Source: Mycoplasma sp. 1018B
Lineage (GTDB): Bacteria > Bacillota_I > Bacilli_A > Mycoplasmatales > Metamycoplasmataceae
Direction of reading: 5' to 3'
Length of the DNA stretch: 64,000 bases
Assembly (NCBI RefSeq): GCF_024582675.1
Contig: NZ_CP102084.1
Location: 248,001 to 312,000, forward strand
Every line of letters starts with the position of its first letter. The first letter of the stretch is position 1. This document shows positions 35,986 through 48,300 of this stretch, one piece after another. A model generated the notes under the pieces. That model was given only the letters and a program-made list of their open reading frames with translations. It did not search any database and had not been told where the DNA came from. A program made the position numbers and the translations under genes.

Positions 35986-36006
35986 CAGCTAATTAAATTT
36001 CTTCTT

Positions 36007-36585
36007 TTGATTTTTGAAAATATCAAAGTAACTTTTTCTGATATTGCATTATTAGAAAGAGGCACGAGAATAACCAAAAAAGATCTTACTGCTAATGGTT
36101 ATAATGTTAAAAGTGGTGGAATTAATTACTTAGGTAAATATTCTACTTTTAATAGAGAAGCAAATCAAATTGTTATAGCAGAATTTGGTACTGCGGGATT
36201 AGTTCAATGAGAAAAAGAAAAATTTTGAGCAAATGATGTATGTTTAACTTTAAAATTTAAAATTAAAAATATAAATCAAAAATACATTTTTATTTTTTAG
36301 TTTCTATTCAAAAAATATTTTTGCCAATAACATAAAAGCAATTCCAGAAAAAATTAATAAGGATTATATAAGCAATTTAAAAATTAATTTGCCTTCATTA
36401 GAAATACAAAACAAAATAGTAAATATTTTAGATAATTTTGAAGCTATTTGTAAAGATTTAAATATCGGTTTACCCGCAGAAATAGATAAAAGAGAACAAC
36501 AATATGAATTTTATTTAAATAAGATATTTGATTATTTTCAAAAAATTAATCTTTTCATATTCAAAAAACAAATTTTTGTACTTTT
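36007..36585 (+). pseudogene. hsdS: Type I restriction specificity subunit, copy 2 (frameshifted, split by an IS)
   Basis: A TTG at 36007 opens a frame without a good ribosome site. The frame is in fact open back to the GA tract. It begins like an HsdS TRD (FSDIALLERGTRITKKDL, VKSGGINYLGKY, VIAEFGTAGLVQW, ANDVCLTL) and stops at 36298. Single missing bases in the T run near 36287-36291 and the A run near 36310-36315 would join it to the C-terminal part (LPSLEIQNKIVNILDNFEAI, LPAEIDKREQQYEFY). The 3' 201 bp are duplicated beyond the insertion sequence. A missing A near 36541 removes the original stop, so the frame runs on into the IS end (to 36649). It looks non-functional as read. Confidence 0.75.
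36385..36585 (+). repeat. Left copy of a 201-bp direct repeat flanking the IS
   Basis: It matches 38428-38629 base for base except for one A (6 versus 7 in an A run). It is interpreted as an unusually long target-site duplication, as known for IS1634-type elements. Confidence 0.85.
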
Positions 36586-36602
36586 CCCGTGTTTCCCACT
36601 TA
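36586..36602 (+). repeat. Left terminal inverted repeat of the IS
   Basis: CCCGTGTTTCCCACTTA; the partner at the right end differs at two positions. Confidence 0.8.
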
Positions 36603-36700
36603 AGTCCTATTTGGACTTTTTATTAATTTATTTATATATTTATTATTAAATATATAAATATTTTATAGTCTATTAGTCTATTTTATTATATAATTAAAAT

Positions 36701-38355
36701 ATGAAAAATAAAAATATATTAGATCGTAAATGAATTGTTGGTAAATCTAAAAGACCTAATGGAACTTATTTACAAATTGGTTATCATAACCATGGTGCAA
36801 ATTCCTATGGAGCCAGATTTAGCATTGGATTTCTTGAAAAATATCAAGAGTATAATGAAAATGCATTGGAAATAATAAAAGATATAGTAAGTAAATTTTC
36901 TATAACAGCTACAAAAGAAGAAATTATTGATGAAATTAATAAAAATTAAAAAACTCTTCTCAAGTAAAAATGAATTTATTGAAAAATATAAAGGCTATGA
37001 AATAATAGAGAAATTGATTGATTATTTTGATATTTTCAATGATTGCAAAGTGACAAAATCTGTAAGTCTTACAACAACAGTAAAACAAATGATTTTCCAA
37101 AGAATTAAAGATCCTAAAAGTATTTTGGGAACATGCAATGAAATGAAAGAGCATAATTTAAAAACTTTCAGTAAAAACTCTTTTTATCGTGCTTTAGAAT
37201 ATATATCTGATAATAGAAACGAAATATTAAAAATATTAATGCTAAATTAATGAATGATTTTAAAAGAAATGTTGAAGTTATTTGATTTGATTCAACGACT
37301 ACATATTTTGAAACTTTTGCTAGAAATGGTATGAAAATGCCTGGTTATTCTAAAGATGGTAAATTCAAAGAAGATCAAATAGTTATAGGTATGGCAACTG
37401 ATATTAACGGTATTCCACTTTATTATAAAGTATTTCCGGGTAATACAACTGATTCATCTTCTTTTATACCTTTTATAGTGGAATTAGCCAAAATTTATAA
37501 TATTAAAAAAGTTACAATTGTAGCTGATAGAGGCATGTGAACTAATGCAAATATTCGTTTTCTAGAAGATAAAAATTTTTATTACATTATTTCCTATCGT
37601 TTAAAATCAGCTACAAAGGACTTTAAAAACTTTGTCTTAAATCAAGATAATTATGAAACAAATAGTGAAGGCTTACGTTATAAAACGCGTGAAGTTGATT
37701 CACTCTTTAAAAAACTAGATTTAACGGACATACTAGAAAACAAATTATCACTTATAGTGATAAAAGAGCCAAAAAAGATTTTGAGGATCGTAAAATTCTC
37801 ATTGATAATTTCTATAAAAAAGCTACAAATGGTGTAGTTAATTACACAGATTTAGTTGGTTCAAAAAAATGTAGATTTTATAAAGCAAGCAATAAAAATG
37901 GTTACTACTTATTAGACCATGAAAAAATCGAAAAAGACCAACAATTTGACGGTTATTACGTTTACGAAACTAATAGATTAGATTTAAGTGAAAAAGATGT
38001 GATTAATCTTTATACAAGACAATGACAAATAGAAGAAAATTTTAGAACATTAAAAGGTACACTTGAATTAAGACCGATTTATTTACAAACTTGAAAACAT
38101 ATTGAAGGTTATATTTGTTTATGTTTTTTAGCTTTAGTACTTTTGAAATTTTTAGTTTACCAAATAAATTATTCAACAGGTTTAGAAGATAAAAATAAAT
38201 TTACAATAAATAAAATTGTTAAAATAATTCAGAATGTTAAAGTTTTAGAACATTATTCAGAAGAAACTTTAATAAAAAGCATTAAAATAAAAAATGCAAG
38301 TATAGATGAACATTGATCTAATTATGAAATCATTAAAAAAATGTTAAATATTTAA
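36701..38355 (+). pseudogene. IS1634-family transposase (three frameshifts)
   Basis: About 550 codons from ATG 36701 to TAA 38353-38355, in the family size range. The frame changes near 36947 (+1), near 37245 (-1) and near 37700-37706 (-1, in an A run). Catalytic blocks are recognisable: VIWFDSTTTYF (first Asp), VTIVADRGMW (second Asp) and YTRQWQIEENFRTLKGTLEL (Glu, YREK-like region). The N-terminal part (KSKRPNGTYLQIGYHNHG) is typical of IS1634/IS1549. In the given sequence no full-length transposase can be made unless frameshifting or sequencing errors are involved. Confidence 0.8.
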
Positions 38356-38410
38356 AAATTACGAAAAACAAATAGCGTTAACGTAAACGATATTTGTTTT
38401 TTTAGTCTAC

Positions 38411-38427
38411 TAAGTGGGAAACGCAGG
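38411..38427 (-). repeat. Right terminal inverted repeat of the IS
   Basis: Its reverse complement, CCTGCGTTTCCCACTTA, matches the left end at 15 of 17 positions. Confidence 0.8.
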
Positions 38428-38629
38428 TAATTTGCCTTCATTAGAAATACAAAACAAAATAGTAAATATTTTAGATAATTTTGAAGCTATTTGTAAAGAT
38501 TTAAATATCGGTTTACCCGCAGAAATAGATAAAAGAGAACAACAATATGAATTTTATTTAAATAAGATATTTGATTATTTTCAAAAAAATTAATCTTTTC
38601 ATATTCAAAAAACAAATTTTTGTACTTTT
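38428..38629 (+). repeat. Right copy of the 201-bp direct repeat; displaced hsdS 3' end
   Basis: It contains the last 55 or so codons of hsdS copy 2 in an open frame ending with TAA at 38591-38593 (IFDYFQKN). It has 7 As where the left copy has 6, so it keeps the ancestral stop codon. Confidence 0.85.
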
Positions 38630-38665
38630 TAATTTTTAAATAAATTATTTCTAGTCAAATATATT

Positions 38666-38702
38666 AAAAATACACATTTTAAAACTAAAATGTGTATTTT
38701 TA
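38666..38702. terminator. Bidirectional terminator between the hsdS/IS region and the DUF31 operon
   Basis: Exact 16-bp arms (AAAAATACACATTTTA and its complement, 38666-38681 / 38686-38701) with a 4-nt loop. It stops the minus-strand DUF31 operon about 110 bp beyond its stop codon, and any plus-strand hsdS transcript. Confidence 0.8.
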
Positions 38703-38810
38703 ATAATTTAAATATTTAATTTAACAGTAAATTTTCTAAAAAATTTATTTAAATTTATGAAATTAATATTGTTTGGTATTGTAATTTAATTTATTTTTTA
38801 ATATTAATAA

Positions 38811-41800
38811 TTAATTTTTGTGTAATTGTTTAGGATTAAATACTCATTCAGGTATTTCAATTGTACTGTCTCAAGCACTTAATTTTAAAAAAGTTGAAGC
38901 AAGAGAATTTTTATTAGCTAATTTATATAGTTGTTCAATATTAGGAGCAAAACCAAATCAATTAAATTTTTCATATTTATTTTTATCTTTATTTCAAGCT
39001 ACAGAATAATTGTAATATGAAGTAGAAAAATTATAGAATGATGCAGCATTTAAACTAGTAATATAATTACCTCTATCATCTACTACTCCCGTACCACTTA
39101 AACCGCCTCTAAAGAATATTGGAGCATAACTAGTTTCTACAGAAGTTCTTTGATAACTTTCTCTTGCTATTCCTATAGTACTATCATTATAAATATAACC
39201 AATTTGTTTATAACCAGGAAAACCTGTCATTAAACGATTAGTTGAAAAATTCAATTTATTTTCAAAACTAGGTTTTTTATTAACAGCTTTATGCATTTCT
39301 AAAAAGTAAGTAATATTATCTTTATTGTAATCGCTTATGCCTAAATTTGGTAATTTTTTCAGATTTTCAAATCATAAAGCAGCACTAAATTTACCTTGTT
39401 TTTTAAGATTATTAATAATATTATTAACATCAATCATGTAAGTAGATAAATCAGGTAAAACAGCTAATTTATTTTTACTATCAACATGTATTTCGCCGTC
39501 ATTATTATATTGTTTATATCCTGTTCAGAAAGTAAAAATTGGTGTAGAAGTAGCATTTTCATTGTCTACGCCTTTTTGATCATCAGCCGAAATAACATGT
39601 TTATTAGTTCCATTTAAAGTGAAATTAGCATTTGTTTTTCAGGCATTTTCTCAAGGTGTTTCAATTGTATTATTGTTATTAACCACATGATTATTAGTAA
39701 TAAAGTAATATTTGCCATCTTTTTCATCTTTATTAACTTTACCAAGCATTAAAGAAGAACCATTATTAAAGGCTAAAACTCGATTATTAACATCTTTAAT
39801 TCTTTGATCTTTATAACTTAAATGCATAAATTCAACTGAAGGTTTATATCCTTCGTGTCATTTATAAATTAAATTTTCATTAGGGTTATATTTAAATAAT
39901 TCACCATGATTATAGCCTTCATTATAAATATAAAAAGGCATATTCTCAGGAGTTATACTTAAATTTTGATAATCAAATTTGTTGCTTTGATATTTACTAA
40001 AAATTTCATTTTCAATTTCATTTTGGTATTGAATGTTAACATTAGTTCCAAAATTTTGATTAAAATAAATTGCTTTATTTTTATCGAATTTAACTTCTGG
40101 TAAAGTTTTTTGATGATAATAAAGAGTTTCAGCTATATTATTTGCAACTATTAAATAATCATTATCATCATCTAATTTATAACTAAAATGAATACCTTCT
40201 TCATTTAAAGTAAAACTTAAAGTAAAATCAATTTTAATATTATTAACGCTTTGAGTTTCTTTTTTAAAAATAAGAGTTTTTTGTTTTACTAATTCATTTC
40301 AATCTAAAGTAATATTTAAATTTTGTTTAGAATCTAAAACTCTGTTATAACGATTTTCATCTAAATATAAAATATTGGTAAAAAATTCAAAATTAATTTT
40401 AGCATTAGTTACTTTATTTTGTTTTAATAATGGTTCATAATAATCTTTTTTAAATAATCATGTTATTTCTTTTTTATTTTTGCTTAAATCAAAATAATTA
40501 TCTTTGTAATTTAATTTAATTTTTCTTTGTCTTAAAATTTTACCATTTGCTAAAAAGACTTTTTTCATATTATGTTGAACAGTTAAAAAGTTTAAAATTT
40601 GTTCATCAGTCAAATTATCATCTGTTCAATCACTAAAATGTCCAATTTCATATCATGTATCACCTAAAATATTTTTAGTACTATTGGCATATTGTGGAAA
40701 AATATATTTTGAATATTTTAGTCTGATAAAAATTCTATTTTTAATATTTTTTACTTCAGCTATTTCTAAATTATTTCAATTAGGTAATTTTCAATTGTTA
40801 TAATCAATTTCTGCAATAGTAAAATAATCATTATCAATTTTTTTATTAGTATTAAAATAACTAATTAAACTAGAAGTATTTTGTTTTTTAAGTGTTTCAC
40901 TTTTAAATTTAAAATTTTGCAAAGTAATTTTATTAATAAGAGCTTCAGGATAAGCTTCTAATTGATAATCATTATAAAGATTTTCCAAAACAATTTCTTT
41001 ATTAGAACTATATCTTAAATTGTTATTTGTTTTATTAATAAAGCCTAATTTAAAAGTTAAACTATTAGCTTTTGAAGACTTAACATCATAATAATAAACA
41101 TAATAATCTCTTAATAAATTATTAATATTAACATTATTTACTGAATCAGTATTGTTTTTAAGCAAATCATGTTGTTTTTGTGAACTATTGTTATTAATCA
41201 TTGTCAATAAATGATTCAATTGAGCATAAGCTTTTTGTTCAACTAATAATTTAGGATCTAAAGTTCTTCTGGTTCTTAAATCTTTTTCATTATTCGGTGA
41301 ACCTTGCACGAAATTATAAATAAAATTAGTACTATTGATTTTATTTATTTCATTAATAATATTTTCTTCTGGTTTTGTATATTTAGTATCATCATTAAAA
41401 TCATCAACATTAAATCATTTATTTTCAGGATAAAAATCACTATGTTCTCTGGTTTTAAAATATTTTAGAGTATAACCTAATGTACTAATGCCTGTATATT
41501 GACCATTTTCAAATAAACCAAATTGTACAATTGTTTCACCTTTAGCATCATCAAAGTGATTTACTGGCCTAATAGGGGAACCTAAAGTAGTTTGATCTTT
41601 AGTTAAAAATTTTATTTGATAACGTCCATTAGAAGGTAATTCATAAAAATCATTTAAATTATCATAAATTTTTGAAGCTAAATAATTTTGGTGCGTATCA
41701 TTTTCTTTTTTAAATTTAACTTGTGATAATATTTTGGAAATATTATTTCCTGAAATTAAATTTACAAAGAAAGCATCTTCTAGTTGATGGATATCATAGT

Positions 41801-44800
41801 TAAAATTATTAAAAATTAAAGGGAAATAAACTACTTGATCATTTTTAGTTAATTTTAATAATAACTTAATTAAATTATTTGGTTGAACATAAAAGTAATT
41901 AAATTTGTCATTTTCATTATTTAAATAACTAACTACTTCTTCTATTTTTCAACCATTTAATTCAAAATCAAAACTTTTTAGAACTATTTCTTTAAATAAT
42001 TCTTTATTAATAGCATCATTTTGGTTTAAAGTAGCATTTCTACCTTCTATTATCACATCTTTATATTTATCATTAGTATTTTTAATTTCTTTTGCAGTAT
42101 TATTTATGTATGTTAATAAAAATTCATCAGTTTTATTGTTATTAAATTTAGCATTAGTTAAATAATATTGACTAGGTTTATATGTGACATTAAAATCATC
42201 ATTAATTAAATAAGTATATAAATAATTACCGCCAAAATAATCGTGCTGATTTCTATTGTCTGCAGTTTTGAAATTACTAAAACTTCTAATAGTTTTACCA
42301 TTTAATTTAACATCAACAACTAAATTTCATTTTAAAACAAAAACTTTAGCATTTTTTTCTTGACGATTAACATCTCTAACTTTTTTTTCTACTTGACTAA
42401 TATCATTTTTTGATTTTTGTCAATTAATTTCATAATCAAATAAATTATTTAATTTTTCTACTTTTTTACTAAAAGCACTATTTAACAAATTAGTTTTATT
42501 TCTTAAATCATTTCCTGCTAAAGAATTTAAAAAAGCATAATCTACATCATATAATTCTTCAATTGAGTTAAAACTTAAACCATTAGTTAAAGAAGTTACA
42601 TCATTTTTAAAAGTAAATGTTCTTTGTTCTTCTTTAGTATAATCACCCTTTTGAGCTACTAAAGTTAAACTAATTTGATTTAAATTATTATCATCTATTT
42701 TGATATTTTTAATTTTTAAATTTATTTCTTTATCATTTGCTAAATTTAAAAAATAAGGAGCGTTTTGTTCTGAAATACTAGTTGAATAAAGTTTAATATT
42801 TAAATCTTGATTAATTAAAGGATTTTCAGTAATTGTATAAGATGCTAAAAAAGTATCCACACTATTTTGATTTTCAAAAGCTTGTTTATTTTTAAATCCT
42901 GAAATAGTAACTTTTTTAACATTTGAAGATATTTTTTGTCCATAAAAATTTTCTATAAAAATTTGATATTCAAAACTTATACTATTTGTTTTTAAATCAT
43001 GAGTAAGATTTTTTAACTCTTCATTTTGATAATTATTATTTGTTGTAATTTGAATTTTTTCTAATTTAGCTTCTTCGGTAAAAGTATTTTCTTTATTAGG
43101 ATAATCAAAAGTAAAATTAGTTTTATTTAATTTTTCTTTTTCATTAGTTATTAATTGCTCTAAAGATAAACCTTGTTTAAATCCAGATATTTCTTTAGTT
43201 AAAATATCACTAATTATTTCAGCATTTAAATTAGTTTTTAAACTTTTTAAACGATATTGTAAAGTTACTTTAGCTTCTTGATTAACTTGTTCAATTATTT
43301 TTGGTTCGACTAATTTTATTTGATCATTAGAATTAGTTGTAAACTGTTCTGCTTTAGCATCTAATGCATAAGTTTGATTTTTATTAGGATAATTAAAGTC
43401 AAAATTATTAGCATTTAAACGTTTTAATTCTTCATTTATAGCCTCATGATTAGCATTATCGTTAGTTTTAAAACCAAACATTATTGCTGATCAAATATCA
43501 CTTTTAATTAACATCTGTTCTACTTGTGTAGATAATTGATATTTAATTTCTAAAGAACCAATATCATCATTAGCTTTAATTTCTTTAATTTGAATGTAAA
43601 TATTTTTTTGTTGAGGATTAAATAAAGCTACTAAATCATTTTGCAAAACATTTGAAGCTTTAAAATCTTTAAAATTGCCCTTGCAATATAAAAAGATTTT
43701 AGAAACTTGTTTATCTTGAGCTATTTGATTCAACATTAGTTTATATTGATTTTGTAATTTTTCTAAATTATTAAAATCATTTAATTCAATAACATGAATA
43801 TTTGAAGAAACATTTTCTAAGTTATTTTTTAAAGAAAGAAGTTTATAAGCAACTTTTAAAGTTCCTTTAGTATCATTTTTTTCTTCTATATTTATAATTT
43901 GCAATTCAAAGTCATTATTTTGAGAATTGAAAATAAATTTATCTGTTTGTACTTGCGAAGGTAATGTTTGTGCTTTATTTTGATAATCAAGATTTAAAGT
44001 ATTTATTAAATGATTTAATCTATTTTTTTCATCATGTAATTCTTTTTGTTTTTGTTCTTGATTATATTTTTCTAAGGATTTAAAATTTTCAATAGTAAAA
44101 TATTTAACATTTTCTAAAGTTTGTTTTAAATAAGAAACGCTTAAAGTATAAGTTAATTTGACTTGATTTAAAGTATCGTTTTGTTCTATAAATTCTATGT
44201 TAGAAATTTTAATGTTATCATCAAGATTTTTTTCATAAATTAAATTATCTAATTGTGCTTGTGAAGCTAAAATATTACTTTTATTGACATAATCAAAACT
44301 AATTTCTAAGTTATTTAATTTTTCTTTAAGTTCTTTTATTTTTTTATCATTGCGTTTATTAATGTTATCAAAAATATTTAAATTAATAGTTCTAGTATTA
44401 GATGTTACTTTTTGTAAATTTTCTTTTGTACTTTGTATTTGAATTTCTAGATCTAATGAACCATTTTGATCATTAATATTTTTAATAGCTAAAATTTTTA
44501 AATTAGCTTGATCTAAAGTATTAATTAACGAAAAAGAATCTTTTTGATTTTCTGAAGGTAAAATTTCTTGAGCATTATTATAAGTTAATTCAAGATTATT
44601 TAAAAGCTCATCTAAACGTTCTTTTTCTTTATTTATTAATTCTTTAGTATTTTGATCATTTTTTGTTTGTAAATTATTGATTGTAAAATGTTTTTTAACT
44701 TGATACTTTTCATTATTAACTAATTTTTCTAAAGTATATTCAATTATTAATTGACCAGTTGTATCATTTGCTTGTAAAATGTTTAAATTAGTAATTGTTA

Positions 44801-45332
44801 AAGTTGAATCTAATTCTTTAAGATTATTTTTAATTTGTTCAATTTGAACATTTGAAGCTAAAATATTTGAATCATCCAATGAAAAAGTAACATTAATATT
44901 ATTTAATGTTTCTTTAATTTGCATTTCATCACTTTGATTGTTTTCTTTATTATTCTTTTGTTCATCAACAAAAGTTAAATTAGTTAATTGCGCAATTCTT
45001 ACTAAACTAGTGTAAGTTTGTTTTTTATAATTAAAAGTTAAATTATAAGTAAAGTTAATTACTCCATTGGCTTTATCAATTTGTCCTATTTGTAAATTGA
45101 TCACTTTCATTTGATATTGATTATCTAAAATTGAATATTCAATTAAATTAGGATCAATTTTATCATTAATAATTTCGTCTTGCTGATAATTAAAATTGAT
45201 TTTTGTTTGTGCAAAAATTAATGAACTATCAATTTTTTCTTCATTTTCATTAGTACAACTACTTGCTAAAACAATGAATGATAAGGAAGACAAACTAAGC
45301 AAGGAAAAATATTTTTTAAATTTTAATTTCAT
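38811..45332 (-). CDS. Giant lipoprotein with DUF31/MIP-type serine protease domain (second gene)
   Basis: 2173 aa, one frame with many Trp TGAs. ATG 45332 is preferred over a TTG two codons upstream. The lipobox is VLASSC with Cys26. Residues about 30-900 hold some nine units of 75-95 aa of Lipoprotein_17 (PF04200) type: a FDY.NK...A..A... start, G.L.V.Y.L strand, ending I.GF/F. The C-terminal third carries the trypsin-like DUF31 domain: ITNNHVV with His1882, DLSTYMIDV as the probable Asp region, and RGGLSGTG with Ser2079, then the EWVFNPK end. DUF31 proteins include MIP, which cuts immunoglobulin heavy chains after MIB binds IgG; no MIB-like gene is seen here. It lies 50 nt after its paralogue and is probably co-transcribed with it. 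Substrate unknown. Confidence 0.85.
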
Positions 45333-45382
45333 AGTCAAACCTTATTTATAGTTATTTTTATTGTGTACAAATTTAATTAAAA

Positions 45383-48300
45383 TTATTTTTTATTGCGACC
45401 TTGAATATCTTTTGCATTGTAAATTCATTCAGGTATTTTAATACTTGGATCATAAGCATTTAATTTCATAATATTAGCTGCTAAAGAATTTTTATTTGCC
45501 ATATTTCAAATTTCTTCTTTATTATCAACATAGCCAAAAAAGTTGTATTTATTAAAGGCTTTTTCACTTTGATTTCATAAATTTTGCTGATCAATAAAAG
45601 CTACTCCATAATAATAATGAGCAGCACTATTAACAGCACCAACAAAATTATTTTTATCATCCACTATTCCAGTACCACTAGATCCCCCTCTTATTAAAAT
45701 TGGCGTATAACTAACAGTATTTGAAAATCTTTGATAAAACTCACGATTTTCTAAAATAGGATTTCTATTAACAATATAACCTATTTGCATCGAAGCAGGA
45801 AAACCAGTAATATAACGATGAGTAGAAATAATTAATCTATTTTTAAATCTAGCCACATTATTAATGTTATTAACATTATTTGCTTCTTGTACACTATTAA
45901 TAAAGTAGAAAATATTATCTTTATTAGTATCATGTAAATTTACATCATCTAATAAAAGCATTCTTTCTAAATTTTTAGCAGGACTAAAGCGTCCTTGTTT
46001 TTTACTATTTTCAATAGCTTGCTTAATATCTAAAATAAATACAGTTAAATCCACATCTAATTTATTTAAATTAGTATTATTTTCACGATATTGTTTAAAA
46101 CCAGTTCAAAAAATTAAAGAATCAACGTTAGTAACATTATCAAAGGTGTAAATAAATTGTTCAGCATCAGCAGAATAAGTTTCTTTAAAAGGATTAGCTT
46201 GTGTAAATCTAATGCCTTGTGTTCAAGCTTGTTTAGTTGGATCATCAACAGTATTATTGTTATTAACCACATGATTATTTGTTACAAAATAATATTTGCC
46301 ATCATTAGGATCATCACTCACTTTAGCTAACATCATAGCTGAACCGCCACTTAAGCCTCCATTTCTCGAACCTATTCTTAAAGCTAAAGAACGATCATTA
46401 TAATTTTTCATTCTTTGATCATCATAACTTAGATGCATTATTTCAATTGGTAGTTTATAACCTTCATGTCATTTATAAAGTAAAGTTTCATTGGGGTTGT
46501 ATTTGAACATTTCACCATGATTATAAGCTTCATTATAAATGTAAAAAGGCATATTTTCGTGTGTAATTGTTAAATTTTGATAATCAAATTTATTACTTTG
46601 ATATTCGCTAAAAATTTCATTAGCAACATTATTTTCATATTCAATAGTTACTGAAGTTCCATAATTACTATTAAAATAAACTGCTTTATTAGGATCAAAT
46701 TTTTCATTTGGTACTTGATCATAATTAAATCTATATAAAGTTTCTGCAAAATTATTTCCAACTATTTTATATTGTTTAATGTCATTATCTATTAATTTAT
46801 AAGTAAAATAAATACCATTTTCTTGTAATTCAAAACTTAATTCAAAATTAGCTTGTTGATTATTAACTAAATCTGTTTGTCCATATTTAATAATTTTTTT
46901 CTTATTAACTAATTCATCTCAATTTATTTCTACATCTAAACCTTTATCAAAACGTGCAATCCGATTAATACGATCTTGGTCTAAATAAAGTAAATTAGTG
47001 AAAAAATGAAAATAAATTTTTGCATTTTGTTGTTCTCTATCAAGTAATAAAGCTTGATAATATTCTTTTTTAAATAATCAAGTAACTTGATCTTGTTTTT
47101 TATTAATATCAAAAATAAGATCTTTGTAATTTAGATTAATTCTTCTTTGTCTTAAAATGCGATTATCATCAGCTAAAAAGATTTTTTTCATATCTTCTTT
47201 AACATCTAGATAACGATAAATAGATTCAATAACTTCTTTGCTATTAGGTAATAATTCTTGATTTTTAAATCCTTTTAATTCATATCAAATATCACCACTT
47301 ATTGTAGGTCTGCTACTTAAAAGTTCAAAATTTTTATATTGTAATTTAACAAATACTCTTGTTGCATTGCCATTATTTAAAATTCTAAAATCCGAAATTT
47401 CCACATTATTAACATTAGGCATTTTAAAGTTATTATAAGCTACATCTTTAACTCTAACAATATTATGATTATTCAAAGTTTTATTTCTAAAACTTATTGC
47501 AAATTCTGTAGTAGTAATTTTACTTAAAGCCTCATAATTAATAATTAAATCATCATAAGTAAGATTATTAATTCAAGCATAAGGATATGCATTTAATTCA
47601 TAATCATTGTAAAGATTTTTTAAATGTATAGTTTGCGGTGTTGCATATCTTTCTAATGGATTATTTTTTCTAATAAAACCTAATTTAAAAGTTAATTCAG
47701 TTTTGCTAGGACTTTGAACATCATAATAATAAATAAAATAATCTCTTAATAAAGTAGAAACATTTTGATTATGTTTAGGATCATTTTCTTGACTTATTTG
47801 TATAAATTGCACTAAATTATCATTGTTATTGACAATGTTTAAAAGTGAATTTAATTTTGAATAAGCTTTTTGTTCAACAATAATTGAAGGATTAAGAGTA
47901 CGTCCAGTTCTTGAACCAGGATTAGAACCATTATATGATGCTTGTACAAAATTATAGTTAAAATTACGACTATTTAATTTATTGATTAAATCTTTGGTTG
48001 TTTGATTAGGTTGAGTATATTGTTGATTTACAAAGTCATTTTCACTAAATCAATTATTTTTAGGTAAGTGATAATTAAAATCAATTTTTTGAAAATTTCT
48101 TAAAGTAAAGACTTTATTAGTTTTTAAATTAGTAAATTCACCATTTTTAAATAAACCTACTTGTACAATAGCAGTACCATCATAAAGATTGTATAAAATA
48201 TTATTTATTCTATGTGCTTGAGTTGAATCTAAAAATCTTAATTCATATTCACCAAAAGAAGGTAATTTATAAATTTGATTTAATTTATCATAAATTTGAT

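Larger units (their letters stand above)
34768..35992 (+). pseudogene. hsdS: Type I restriction specificity subunit, copy 1 (frameshifted)
   Basis: HsdS recognises the target DNA for a type I methylase/restriction complex through two target-recognition domains (TRDs). TRD1 (residues about 1-140; VISGGVNPLGWYNKYN, TISRAGTAG) is followed by the conserved helix EILDKFTEYSTELKAELKAR...YKFYRDKL, then TRD2. The first frame stops at TAA 35647. One base missing near 35640-35648 and one G missing near 35738-35741 (CAGGTAC where CAGGGTAC is expected) would restore LYYILSSSKSQEYIEKIHQGTALKGIRKD and the C-terminal helix LPAEKVKRQEQYEYYRD, ending TAA 35990-35992 in a GA tract. No hsdM or hsdR is in the window. 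It could be decayed or a variable 'off' state. Confidence 0.8.
36586..38427 (+). mobile_element. IS1634-family insertion sequence (1842 bp)
   Basis: The boundaries are set by the 201-bp direct repeats. The ends are 17-bp inverted repeats (36586-36602 and 38411-38427, 15 of 17 matching, core GTTTCCCACTTA). The only gene inside is a DDE transposase of the IS4/IS1634/IS1549 type. The size is close to that of IS1634. It inserted within the 3' end of hsdS copy 2. Confidence 0.85.

Noticed and set aside
36389-36649. 86-codon ORF as an independent gene
   Set aside because: It is the 3' end of hsdS copy 2 running on into the IS left end because one A is missing before its original stop.
36927-37250. 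Programmed frameshift in the IS transposase, as in IS3-type elements
   Set aside because: IS1634-type transposases are normally a single frame, there are three separate shifts, and no clear slippery heptamer with a downstream structure was seen.
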